In this document: in pieces, positions 13,719 to 21,158 of the stretch
Numbering within the stretch: the first letter of the stretch is position 1
Layout: the number at the start of each line of letters is the position of its first letter
DNA from: Eimeria necatrix
Lineage: Eukaryota; Apicomplexa; Conoidasida; Eucoccidiorida; Eimeriidae
NCBI RefSeq assembly: GCF_000499385.1
Contig: NW_013654500.1
Coordinates: 1 to 21,158, forward strand
Direction of reading: 5' to 3'
DNA length: 21,158 bases
Made by a program: the position numbers and the translations under genes
Notes under the pieces: generated by a model
Databases searched by the model: none
Seen by the model: only the letters and a program-made list of their open reading frames with translations
What the model was told of the DNA's origin: nothing

Positions 13719-14376
13719 AAGCTGATATACAGCAACGCGAATTTGTTTTCGCGGGTTATTACGAATGAGTCTCGGGCGAAAACTTCGACTTTCGAGTTGC
13801 TGGTTTCCGTGAGTATATACACCCCGCCGGCGCTGCTGAAGGGACTTGAAAAGGAAATGAAAGCTTACGTGGAGGCTCGAGCCATGGACTTCGTCAAAGA
13901 CAGCTTCCGGCTGCTCGTTTACGAGGTTTCCGCCGGCCACTGCATCAAGGCAAGCGCCCCAAGGGTTTAGGGTTTAGGGTTTAGGGTTTGGAGCTGGCGA
14001 AAAGCCCTTTTCACTTCCTAACGCGCCAGCTAGCCACGGCGCTGCTGCAGCGCCGTGGCTAGCTGGCTCCCGCTGCAGCGCGTAGCTGGGGTGTACGTAC
14101 ACCTGGAGCGCGGGCCGCTGCAGCGGGAGCTGCGGTGTACGTACACCCGAAGCTGCGAAGAGTGCGTGCATGCAGCTGGGCATGTGGCTGACTTGCGTGG
14201 AGGGCTGGGGCAACTGGACGAAGGTGCTGAAGGTGCGTTCTGAGGTGTACGTACACCTCGTGAAGGTGCTCTCGGAGCTGCGCATTTCCTTCCACCTGCC
14301 ACAACAACCCGTTTCTCTCGTCAAAGAGGCTTTTCTGCTTCCCCCGCAAACTGCAAAGCAAGCCGGCGCCTCTTGA
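3890..14376 (+). CDS. MscS-like mechanosensitive ion channel, MSL type (whole split gene)
   Basis: Proposed exons: 3890-4297, 4617-5366, 5602-5705, 5978-6123, 6343-6776, 6952-7217, 7667-7911, 8321-9075, 9285-10350, 11589-11674, 12175-12328, 12935-13092, 13722-13949, 14176-14376. All phases agree and the sum is 5,001 nt (1,666 residues plus stop). Domain order matches plant MSL channels: Pro/Gln-rich N-terminus, several membrane segments, a cytosolic loop with the segment [19 protein letters not shown], a degenerate EF-hand-like motif, two further membrane helices, then the MscS beta domain ([14 protein letters not shown], then LIYSNANLF). Channels of this family open under membrane tension and release ions during osmotic stress. 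Exons 7-14 are firm. Exons 2, 5 and 6 have uncertain borders. The protein is far longer than usual because of about 520 residues of Gln/Ala/Ser-rich insert inside the cytosolic loop. The gene is divergent from polyubiquitin and convergent with TPI. Confidence 0.85.
4617..5366 (+). CDS. Channel gene exon 2 (GAPxG repeats, acidic stretch, possible membrane segment)
   Basis: After CACTTCAG| the phase-0 frame begins [10 protein letters not shown] and stays open through the GGGGCCCCCCTG-type minisatellite, read as tetrapeptides G-(A/P)-P-(L/H/Q). An acidic block follows ([20 protein letters not shown]). It is followed either by a hydrophobic run, [19 protein letters not shown] (about 5215-5271), or by an intron: 5155-5286 fits as GTTGCG...TTCCGCAG in phase 1, and its long T runs look intronic. 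The last part, [19 protein letters not shown], uses strongly G/C-ended codons. The donor is at 5364 or 5367 (GTCGTC or GTCCGC, both phase 0), just before telomere-type repeats. The 300-residue antisense ORF here is a shadow of the repeat. Confidence 0.55.
4690..5085. repeat. GC-rich minisatellite, GGGGCCCCCCTG-type units
   Basis: About 400 bases of units close to 12 bp alternating runs of G and C, purest at 4970-5060 and more degenerate upstream. GGGGCCCC cores are self-complementary and give G-runs on both strands. In the channel frame the array encodes GAPLG/GPPLG tetrapeptides; the other frames also stay open, which explains the long shadow ORFs. Confidence 0.9.
5373..5960. repeat. Cluster of internal telomere-type arrays (AAACCCT / AGGGTTT)
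   Basis: Four short arrays in introns 2 and 3 of the channel gene: about 5374-5416, 5538-5573 and 5751-5792 as AAACCCT, then 5912-5960 as AGGGTTT. The last two lie in one intron in opposite orientation and could pair in the transcript. They are internal, with genes on both sides, so they are not a chromosome end. Confidence 0.95.
5602..5705 (+). CDS. Channel gene exon 3 (first clear membrane helix)
   Basis: A short exon missed by ORF length filters. The acceptor is GGTTTGCAG|ATA and the donor GCCAG|GTGGGA. It encodes [13 protein letters not shown], then the start of a hydrophobic helix, [18 protein letters not shown]. It ends in phase 2 and splices to 5978 to complete an Arg codon, so the helix continues into RVVVILGLL. 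Phase and hydrophobic continuity across the junction support it strongly. Confidence 0.75.
5978..6123 (+). CDS. Channel gene exon 4 (membrane helices)
   Basis: The acceptor TTGTCAG|G is reached after an AGGGTTT array. The exon reads [17 protein letters not shown], then [20 protein letters not shown], a second hydrophobic stretch ending in a charged NAKE. The donor GAAA|GTGACT is in phase 1 and is followed within 8 nt by a (CAG)15 tract. Reading through would give polyGln and a stop at 6180-6182, so the splice is preferred. Confidence 0.75.
6132..6340 (+). repeat. Paired (CAG)15 and (CTG)n tracts in channel intron 4
   Basis: (CAG)15 at 6132-6176 begins 8 nt after the donor. Interrupted CTG at 6290-6340 ends at the acceptor. 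The two are complementary within one 219-nt intron. Confidence 0.9.
6343..6776 (+). CDS. Channel gene exon 5 (membrane segments and Ser/Gly/Arg-rich loop)
   Basis: The acceptor (CTG)nCAG|GC joins phase 1 to give [18 protein letters not shown]. Hydrophobic stretches follow ([36 protein letters not shown]), then [20 protein letters not shown], which resembles the segment after the fourth helix of MSL proteins. A CAG-type tract is read first as Gln, then Ser, ending [16 protein letters not shown]. The 3' border is uncertain: GTGAAA at 6777 (phase 0) is chosen, but GTGGAT at 6752, GTACGC at 6623 or GTAGCA at 6676, 6691 or 6706 could also serve. Confidence 0.65.
6952..7217 (+). CDS. Channel gene exon 6 (polyGln loop; borders uncertain)
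   Basis: The chosen frame reads [11 protein letters not shown], a long polyGln (about 6985-7038), [20 protein letters not shown], more Gln, and SRWWHRLKQ before a good donor, AAAG|GTATGT (phase 2). The same frame is open upstream to about 6863 (acidic, [20 protein letters not shown]), so the acceptor may lie earlier, at 6878. A second reading starts at 7039 in another frame ([16 protein letters not shown]) with more G/C-ended codons and could join 7624 instead. I cannot decide without transcripts. Confidence 0.45.
7371..7475. repeat. GCTAGCTA-type palindromic repeat, cluster 1
   Basis: Degenerate repeats of CTAG, GCTAGC and AGCTAGCT within channel intron 6. The unit is its own reverse complement, so either strand can fold. 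A larger cluster of the same kind occurs in intron 11. Confidence 0.85.
7667..7911 (+). CDS. Channel gene exon 7 (cytosolic loop)
   Basis: The acceptor GCTTGCTGCAG|C completes a Ser codon and leads to [29 protein letters not shown], a short Ser run, then [20 protein letters not shown] and [14 protein letters not shown]. The donor is ACTG|GTACGC, phase 1. The segment is ordinary-looking soluble protein in a position where MSL proteins have their cytosolic loop. The 5' border could instead be 7624. Confidence 0.7.
8113..8184 (+). repeat. 12-bp tandem repeat GTGCTGCTGCTT, six copies
   Basis: Six uninterrupted copies inside channel intron 7, a higher-order form of the CTG tract. The ORFs through it (CCCL, ACAA types) are shadows. 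Confidence 0.9.
8321..9075 (+). CDS. Channel gene exon 8 (conserved loop helix, then Gln/Ser-rich insert)
   Basis: The acceptor (CTG)11CAG|TG joins phase 1 to give [20 protein letters not shown], followed by [20 protein letters not shown] and [20 protein letters not shown]. The last piece matches the MSL segment where an acidic or charged residue precedes E-x-A-x-x-A-A-x-x-I-F. After REARSAKG the exon becomes low complexity: CAG-type tracts read as Ser (8528 on) and Gln (about 8671, 8848, 9029), with linkers such as [20 protein letters not shown]. It ends LLLLQSP at the donor CCG|GTAGGC, phase 0. Confidence 0.85.
9285..10350 (+). CDS. Channel gene exon 9 (low-complexity insert, start of EF-hand-like motif)
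   Basis: The acceptor (CTG)nCGCAG|ATA in phase 0 opens [20 protein letters not shown]. Some 320 residues of mixed low complexity follow, with the same triplet read as Ala (GCA) and Gln (CAG), and basic stretches ([26 protein letters not shown]). The end is conserved: [19 protein letters not shown], then MKHADLAG, matching the MSL element that follows the loop helix. The donor GCCG|GTGACT is in phase 1 and lies inside the EF-hand-like loop. Confidence 0.85.
10323..10500 (+). repeat. 89-bp tandem duplication covering the end of exon 9 and its donor
   Basis: The segment from GAGTTCATGAAG (10323) through the donor and the telomere-type array recurs from 10412. The copies differ by single substitutions (CTAGCC to CTGGCC, GTGACT to GTGATT) and by repeat number. 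The copy keeps [10 protein letters not shown] and a GT donor but lies inside intron 9. Confidence 0.95.
10563..10585 (+). repeat. Telomere-type array in intron 9, with degenerate copies before it
   Basis: AAACCCT units at 10563-10585 follow a run of decayed variants from about 10485 (for example CTTAAACCCTAGATCCTAAA), which looks like an ageing array. Confidence 0.85.
10704..10981 (+). repeat. Interrupted CTG/CCG/TTG tract in intron 9
   Basis: Nearly 280 bases of CTG with frequent CCG, TTG and TTA interruptions. All sense frames read Leu, Pro or Cys runs and antisense frames Ala or Ser runs; none has a conserved segment. It lies in the middle of the 1,238-nt intron. Confidence 0.9.
11357..11572 (+). 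repeat. CTG-rich tract before the exon 10 acceptor, with a local duplication
   Basis: Ends in (CTG)9, 16 nt before the acceptor at 11588. Contains two copies of a unit of about 50 bp including CTGCAATTGCTGCAACTG (from about 11475 and 11525). Confidence 0.85.
11589..11674 (+). CDS. Channel gene exon 10 (end of EF-hand-like motif)
   Basis: An 86-nt exon. The acceptor GTCTGTAG|GC completes Gly and gives [20 protein letters not shown], then KRLIRALK. Joined to exon 9 this reads [14 protein letters not shown]: the loop keeps Asp1, Gly6 and Ile8 but has Ala3, His5 and Met12, so calcium binding is unlikely. The donor is TCAAG|GCAAGC in phase 0, a GC-AG type junction; no GT in the right phase lies nearby. 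A diverged copy of its end lies downstream at about 11882-11903. Confidence 0.88.
11698..11960 (+). repeat. CTG-rich tract in intron 10
   Basis: Interrupted CTG repeats over most of the first half of the GC-AG intron, split at 11882-11908 by a diverged copy of the exon 10 end. The poly-Leu and antisense Gln ORFs here are shadows. Confidence 0.85.
12036..12167 (+). repeat. 11-bp tandem repeat TGCATGCGTTT, twelve copies
   Basis: Starts fall exactly every 11 bases from 12036 to 12157, with a few variants (TGCACGC, TGCATGCA). It lies just before the exon 11 acceptor. TGCATGC is a core known to be bound by some ApiAP2 factors. The antisense [13 protein letters not shown]s are its translation shadow. 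Confidence 0.95.
12175..12328 (+). CDS. Channel gene exon 11 (two pore-domain helices)
   Basis: The acceptor TTTGTGTCAG|AGC in phase 0 joins RALK to [20 protein letters not shown]. The membrane helix continues as [11 protein letters not shown], followed by a second hydrophobic stretch, [18 protein letters not shown], at the place of the pore-lining TM3 of MscS, here rich in Ala, Ser and Val. The donor CTAA|GTGCGC is in phase 1. Telomere-type TTTAGGG repeats begin 17 nt into the intron. Reading through would give only a short tail and a stop at 12364-12366. Confidence 0.88.
12346..12402 (+). repeat. Telomere-type TTTAGGG array after the exon 11 donor
   Basis: About seven heptamers starting 17 nt into intron 11, followed by decayed copies to about 12447. 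Confidence 0.95.
12494..12902. repeat. GCTAGCTA-type palindromic repeat, cluster 2
   Basis: About 400 bases dominated by CTAG, GCTAGC and AGCTAGCT, including a run of (GCTA)n near 12668-12694 and a short tandem of GGTGGCTAGC near 12862-12902. It ends about 30 nt before the exon 12 acceptor. Confidence 0.92.
12935..13092 (+). CDS. Channel gene exon 12 (MscS beta domain, first part)
   Basis: Joining phase 1 to GC gives ...[20 protein letters not shown], then [20 protein letters not shown] and [16 protein letters not shown]. The G-D-x-V-x-V-D-G core is diagnostic of the MscS beta domain; plant MSLs have HPFDVGDR at the same place. The acceptor GGGGGGAG|GC is unusual for its purine-rich run-up, but it is the only one near that keeps phase and family length. 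The donor is CCG|GTCAGT, phase 0. Confidence 0.9.
13100..13545 (+). repeat. Pyrimidine-rich minisatellite in intron 12
   Basis: Six or seven imperfect units built on AAGTCCTTCACTTC followed by TTTTCTTCTGCACTTTC and ACTTTTCAACTTTTTCAATTC. Unit starts near 13152, 13208, 13275, 13342, 13398 and 13469 give spacings of 56, 67, 67, 56 and 71. The Lys-rich antisense ORF (13245-13523) is a shadow. Confidence 0.92.
13656..13718 (+). repeat. (CTG)21 before the exon 13 acceptor
   Basis: Uninterrupted CTG repeat ending 3 nt before exon 13 (CTG...AAG|CTG). Confidence 0.95.
13722..13949 (+). CDS. Channel gene exon 13 (MscS beta domain, second part)
   Basis: The acceptor (CTG)21AAG|CTG in phase 0 continues HGKP as [20 protein letters not shown], matching the MscS motif in which a hydrophobic-Tyr-Pro-Asn-Ser stretch is followed by Ile-x-Asn-x-x-Arg. 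It proceeds with [20 protein letters not shown] and an amphipathic helix, then [17 protein letters not shown]. The donor is ATCAAG|GCAAGC, a second GC-AG junction identical over eleven bases to that of exon 10. Confidence 0.88.
13963..13990 (+). repeat. Telomere-type TTTAGGG array after the exon 13 donor
   Basis: Begins about 13 nt into intron 13; about four units. Confidence 0.93.
14025..14067. repeat. Perfect inverted repeat, 20-bp arms, 3-nt loop
   Basis: Arms 14025-14044 and 14048-14067 (GCCAGCTAGCCACGGCGCTG and its complement). They fold to a very stable hairpin in intron 13. Confidence 0.95.
14091..14256. repeat. Three copies of the 12-bp palindrome GTGTACGTACAC
   Basis: Copies at 14091-14102, 14135-14146 and 14245-14256. 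The third lies in exon 14 (part of codons EVYVHL) and extends to an 18-bp perfect palindrome. The first two sit between 15-bp inverted arms (14066-14080 and 14116-14130) or just beyond them. Confidence 0.93.
14176..14376 (+). CDS. Channel gene exon 14 (C-terminus)
   Basis: The acceptor CATGCAG|CTG in phase 0 gives [20 protein letters not shown], then [20 protein letters not shown], and ends [11 protein letters not shown] with TGA at 14374-14376. This corresponds to the last strand and helix of the MscS C-terminal domain; no long tail follows. The codons for EVYVHL form an 18-bp perfect DNA palindrome (14242-14259), the same core as two palindromes in the preceding intron. Confidence 0.85.
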   Translation: MGMWLTCVEGWGNWTKVLKVRSEVYVHLVKVLSELRISFHLPQQPVSLVKEAFLLPPQTAKQAGAS

Positions 14377-14666
14377 GGCCTCTGCAGGCAGCAGCAGCAG
14401 GCCAGCTAGCAGCAGCAGCCACGCCCCGGCCCACAGCCTTCGCTGTGACCGCGGAAGCAGAGCTGCTGCTGCCGATCTTCTTGCTGTTGGAAAACGGAGT
14501 GTCGCGAGTGCCGTTTCCTTGAAGCCAATTAGTTCACTTTCACTCTTCAATTTGTTTATAATGGAACTAATTATTTACAACTCCGCACTTCACTGTTAAT
14601 CATTTTTCCTAAGCTAGCCGGGTGTACAGACAGCGTGGCCACGGCCACTTGCCCTTCGCTGCTTCC

Positions 14667-14719
<53 letters not shown>

Positions 14720-15102
14720 TGTTGCTGCAGCAGGCGGCGCAGCCTCGAGCTGAAAGGTTAAAATGAACGTTCAGTGCGTTTGGAAAGCAGCGCAGAAAGC
14801 TGCAGCTGCTGGGGATTCAAACAAGAGCTGCAGCAGCAGCTGCAGCAGCTGCAGCAGCAGCAGAAATCGCGCTGCAGCACGAATAAAATAGGCCCCCGAG
14901 TGGGGGCCCGCACGCAAGTGCGCCCGCAGCGCAGCAGCAGCAGCAGCAGCGTTTGCTGCTGCTGCTGCTGGCCGCCGCCCGGGCTCCGGCCAGGCCATCG
15001 AAGCGCCAGGGCTGCCGCTCCCAGGCTCTGGAAGCCCGCAACCCCAACCCAACCCCAACCCCAAACCCTAAACCCTAAACCCTAAACCCTAAACCCTAAA
15101 CC
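14377..15102. other. Convergent 3' region between channel and TPI genes
   Basis: Both genes end towards this stretch, so it should hold both 3' UTRs and polyadenylation sites. It contains a (CAG)n tract (about 14668-14718), shorter CAG/CTG pieces (14388-14402, 14830-14870, 14930-14970) and the start of a telomere-type array. The ORF at 14774-15085 (+) is triplet-rich, runs into the telomere-type repeat and has no family features; I do not call it a gene. Confidence 0.6.

Positions 15103-15113
<11 letters not shown>
15062..15113. repeat. Telomere-type array overlapping the TPI stop codon
   Basis: AAACCCT units from 15062 to 15106; on the minus strand the first copy encodes Lys-Pro-stop of TPI. 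A short inverted GGGTTT follows at 15106-15111. Confidence 0.95.
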
Positions 15114-17486
<2,373 letters not shown>

Positions 17487-17708
17487 CTTCGCTGCGGCGA
17501 GAGCGAACGGGATGTGTGGCTCTGCGGAGCTGCACAAGTCTCCAGAAAAGAATCTTCAACAGCAGAAAAGACAAGAAACTCTCCAAAGTTAAGTCTTTTT
17601 CGTTTTCTAGCGCCGGCTCGTGGCCGCGGCGCTCGCAGAGGTGCGAGTTCGCGCTCCCGGGCCCCTCACCGTGGCTGCATGCGCCTTCCACTCGCGAACC
17701 TCTCCAAC

Positions 17709-17741
17709 TAAAACCCAAACCCTAAACCCTAAACCCTAAAC
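17709..17741. repeat. Telomere-type array upstream of TPI
   Basis: About four AAACCCT units, some 225 bases upstream of the TPI start codon. Confidence 0.93.
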
Positions 17742-19924
17742 CACAAATTAGAAGCGAAGAAAATGATAAATCCGCTGCAGCGTCTGCAGCTCATCTACTC
17801 CTTCCATATGCGGAATACGAAACCCAACGCCCGCGCACACTAGCCCAGCTCCTCCTACGACAAAGGCTATCTTGTACTACTTCTCGTTCTTCTTAATTTA
17901 TTCTGCACATTTAAATTTAAAAATATAAATGTGAATTAAAATGCCGCGGTATTCAGCGGAAGGCGCCGCGGAAGGGTGTTGGCACAGGGCCGCTGGCTTG
18001 GTAATCTCACAGGGAGTTGAAATGCCACGAGCTAATTTGGCTCCAACTTGCTCGATTTCCTGGCACACTTTTAACGCAATAAACTGGAAAATTTTGATGT
18101 AATATAAAATAAAAGTCATATCTAGTGTTTACAGAGTGTCAGATTTAAATTTGCAGCAATAAGAGGGATCACATTGCAAGTCTATTACAAGGGAAGCGAG
18201 AAACTGCCCACTTATTCTTAGTAGAAAAGACAGCAAATATGAACAGCGGCTAGCAGCAATGCGGAACTTGAAAGAATCTTTTCTTCTTGCTTTGTTGGGA
18301 AGTTTAAATAGCCGGCAAAGAGGCAAAAGAGGAAACAGAAAGATGCATTTGGAGTTGGGTGTGAGACAATAGCCCTTCATTATGTGCGGCAATTTGTATT
18401 TATAAACATTTAATGAATCAAAAGGAATAATTCCAGTTGCTTCTGCTTGTTGAAGGCTCCACGCTTCCTCAGCTTCATTTCTTCTTCTTCAAAGGCAGAA
18501 TGGGCCTTTGCTGCGTTGAAATTTCAGTTAATTTCCTATTCTTTTCTCGATTTCCAATTATTTAATTCATTTAATTTACGTTAAAGGGATAAAATATTCC
18601 TTTCTAGCCTTCCTTCTAGCTCCAGTAGCTTCTGAGGTGGCTGAGCTTAGCCAGAAGGAGGCAGCAGGAGCTCAAGGTGTCCTAGAGAGGCTCTCTACTG
18701 CAAAAGGTTTGAAGTATCTGCATTTATAATATATTTATATAAACTTAATGTTTATAAAGTATTTAATTTGATGCCGAATGCCGATTGAAGACCAAACTGC
18801 ACACTGGATATGCTGCTTGGTGCTAAGCAACGGCAAGGCCCCTTCAAAATATTGTTGCTCAATTCAGCGCGAATAACCGAAATCTTCAGCTCAAATTATA
18901 ATTAATTTTGTTTATTTATTTCAATTTATTTGTGTTTAAGTGCTGAGAAAGCATCACCCCGCATCGTTGATTTCAAACATGGAACAGCTTCTGAGTTGCA
19001 GCAGCTCAGCAGCGCTTGCAGACTCCCTTGTATTTCTTTTTTTTGCCTTTTTTGCCTTAAATTTATTTAAATAAAACTATAAGACCTTTAGAGAGACACA
19101 GCACTCATTATTTGTTTGTTTTGATGGCATTACTGCTGCTTTCGGAGCTCTCAACGCCTCTTGGCTAGCGATTAAGGTAAACTGAGCAATCTCGGCATCC
19201 ATATATGACTACCCGCACCCATCTAAGTTTAAAAATGAATCATAAATGGAAATTCTTGCACTAATTTTAATTTATTAATTCCAGAGTGAGGGCATAACAG
19301 GCGTAGTGCGAGCGGGAAGCTCTTTTTTCATTTTCCGGCTTTTGATTGCTCAGTTCATGAGGTCTGAGACAATTCCTTTTCCCCTGCTGCTGCGTTATTT
19401 TCAGTTGCTTATCCTTTGCTTTATTCTTTAATTTTAAAAAACCATTTCTTCATTTTAAAATCTAAATGCTAAGTCACAGTGTCAAGGACTGAAGATGTTT
19501 CTTGCAGAACAAATCTGTGTTTATTACTTTAGAGGGAATTCAAAACGCCTGCAATATCCCCAGCAGCAGCAATTCTATTTTAAATTACTTTTAAAATAAT
19601 TTAAAAGCTTGCGGCGATCATTAAGAACTTCATTTCAACTCAAACAGCCTCGGGGCTTGCAGCTGGCTGAAGGCTGCTGTTCACTGAACTATCCACCCAT
19701 ATACAAACAAAGTATAAATGCAAACATGAATTTATACAAATATAAATACATTTAAACTTGCCATTATCTTTTTAATTAGTTGCTGAGGCTGCATAACTGC
19801 GATTTCGATCCGCTTTCCAGAAAGTCAGTTCTCTTCAACAAACGGGAAACTGCAACTTCTCGAATGTCCTGAAGAATGGCTTTCCAGAACGAACTTAGTA
19901 AAGCATTTGTTATATTTTCTTTGT

Positions 19925-20188
19925 TTTGTTTCAAAACATTTGTTTTATTTCACTTGTTTTGTTTCAAAACTGTCGATTTAAAAGGTCAATTTATATCTAA
20001 TTGTTCTACGTTGCACCAGTGCCATTCACCACATCACTTGAGCTAGCTGTGTCCAGTTTGTTTCAAAACATTTGTTTTATTTCACTTGTTTTGTTTCAAA
20101 ACTGTCGATTTAAAAGGTCAATTTATATCTAATTGTTCTACGTTGCACCAGTGCCATTCACCACATCACTTGAGCTAGCTGTGTCCAG
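19925..20188. repeat. Perfect 132-bp tandem duplication
   Basis: 19925-20056 and 20057-20188 are identical by eye, both ending GAGCTAGCTGTGTCCAG. Each copy contains an internal repeat, TTTGTTTCAAAACATTTG and GTTTTGTTTCAAAACTG. No ORF or other motif is seen. It is either a very recent duplication or an assembly artefact. Confidence 0.95.
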
Positions 20189-21074
20189 CTTTTGCCGCTT
20201 CGGCGCTAATTCAAGAACTTCAGACTCCACAATTTCATCTTTTCAATTTTATTTTAATTTTCTACCATTGAGCTGTTGAAAAGGCGAAAAAAATGAAGAA
20301 AAACACCCAAGGCTGCTGCAGCGGCTCCTCAAGCTGCAGCAGCCGCACCAGCTGGATCCCGGCACCTGAAGCTGCCTTTTTTTCCCGAAGTCTTCCTCAA
20401 ATAACTCTTTTTAATGCATTAAAAGTCTTTTTGTCATCCAGAAACTCATTAGACTGACTAGAGAATCAAATTCCACTCGCAATCGACCCCGGAGCCCCGC
20501 GGCAATTCAACTTTTTGAGTTTTTGAATTTGAAAACGGGATCTTCTGAAAGGAGAATTCCGTTTTAATTTTGTTCTGCATTTTCGGCCGAAGCCGCAGTT
20601 CTTTCTGCAGCGAAAAGATTTGAAAAAGGCGCAGCAAATGGAACTTCAAAAAGTTGAATTGGAAGTCTTGAATTCCAATTCAAGAACTTGAATTGCAAAT
20701 TCAAGTTTCCACAACTGCAGCTGGCGAGGCCCCTGCATGCTCTTTTTCTGCTTCTTTTCACAAATAATATTCAACTAACCTTCCACTTTTGCAGAAAAGA
20801 ACTTATAGCAGAATTCGTAAAGTTTGTAATCCACCAAGTTTCCCTCTGGAGAGCCAAGTGCAGCAGCAGCAGCAGCAAGCCGTCTCATTTTTGCCGATTC
20901 AAAGGTTTAAATTTGTTTTTAAGAGTTTAAATATTTATTTTTATATTTATTTTTATTATTTTTAATTCAATTTAAAACAAAAATAACTCAAATCAAATCA
21001 AAAATCCCGAAGCCTACCAGTGACACTCATGCCGCTCGTTGGGTTTGCCCGAATGACCTAAAGAAAGTCCAAAA

Positions 21075-21112
<38 letters not shown>

Positions 21113-21158
21113 GCAGCAGCCTTTTTCTTTTTTATTTTTAAAATTAACTTTGTTAAAT

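Larger units (their letters stand above)
17487..21158. other. AT-rich intergenic region upstream of TPI
   Basis: No gene I can support. The first 250 bases should hold the TPI promoter and 5' UTR and include a telomere-type array (17709-17741). From about 17880 the sequence becomes AT-rich with many TTTAAA/ATTTAAAT stretches and only short, motif-free ORFs. It holds a 132-bp perfect tandem duplication (19925-20188), a short CAG tract (about 20860-20877), A/T runs (20925-21000) and a longer CAG tract near the right edge (about 21079-21120), which may mark the next repeat-rich gene. Confidence 0.6.

Noticed and set aside
14774..15085. 103-residue plus ORF between the convergent genes
   Set aside because: Triplet-rich and ending in telomere-type repeat, with no motif; lies where 3' UTRs are expected.
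17744..21158. Mobile element in the AT-rich region
   Set aside because: No transposase or reverse transcriptase frame, no terminal repeats; the only direct repeat is a head-to-tail duplication.

Overview
The window looks like the genome of a coccidian apicomplexan, most probably an Eimeria species. Three things point there: dense CAG/CTG trinucleotide tracts that run through exons and introns alike, many short internal arrays of the telomere-type heptamer AAACCCT, and intron-rich genes coding for long Gln, Ala and Ser runs. The species cannot be fixed from the sequence alone. The window is eukaryotic. No RNA gene, CRISPR array or recognisable mobile element was found.

Layout. (1) Positions 1-436, minus strand: the 5' end of a polyubiquitin gene, one full 76-residue repeat and most of a second, running off the left edge. 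(2) 437-3889: mostly unique intergenic DNA between this gene and a divergent neighbour. (3) 3890-14376, plus strand: a large split gene for an MscS-like mechanosensitive channel of the plant MSL type. I assembled 14 exons from phase-matched splice sites and family similarity; the model gives about 1,666 residues, much of it low-complexity. (4) 14377-15102: a convergent 3' region. (5) 15103-17486, minus strand: a complete five-exon triosephosphate isomerase gene (254 residues), with every splice phase resolved. (6) 17487-21158: AT-rich intergenic DNA holding a perfect 132-bp tandem duplication and no gene that I can support.

None of the open reading frames of the two split genes is complete; the genes only appear after splicing. 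Most long ORFs here are shadows of triplet tracts or of the GC-rich minisatellite.

The most interesting signal is how repeats are arranged relative to splice sites. In both split genes, which lie on opposite strands, (CTG)n on the sense strand sits just upstream of the 3' splice site in 9 of 17 introns. Telomere-type heptamers start within about 20 nt of the 5' splice site in 5 of 17. Sense CAG is mostly exonic and is read as Gln, Ala or Ser. Two introns use the same GC-AG donor junction, and two consecutive introns carry a copy of the preceding exon's end together with its donor site. In the TPI gene, telomere-type repeat supplies both the stop codon and most of one donor site.
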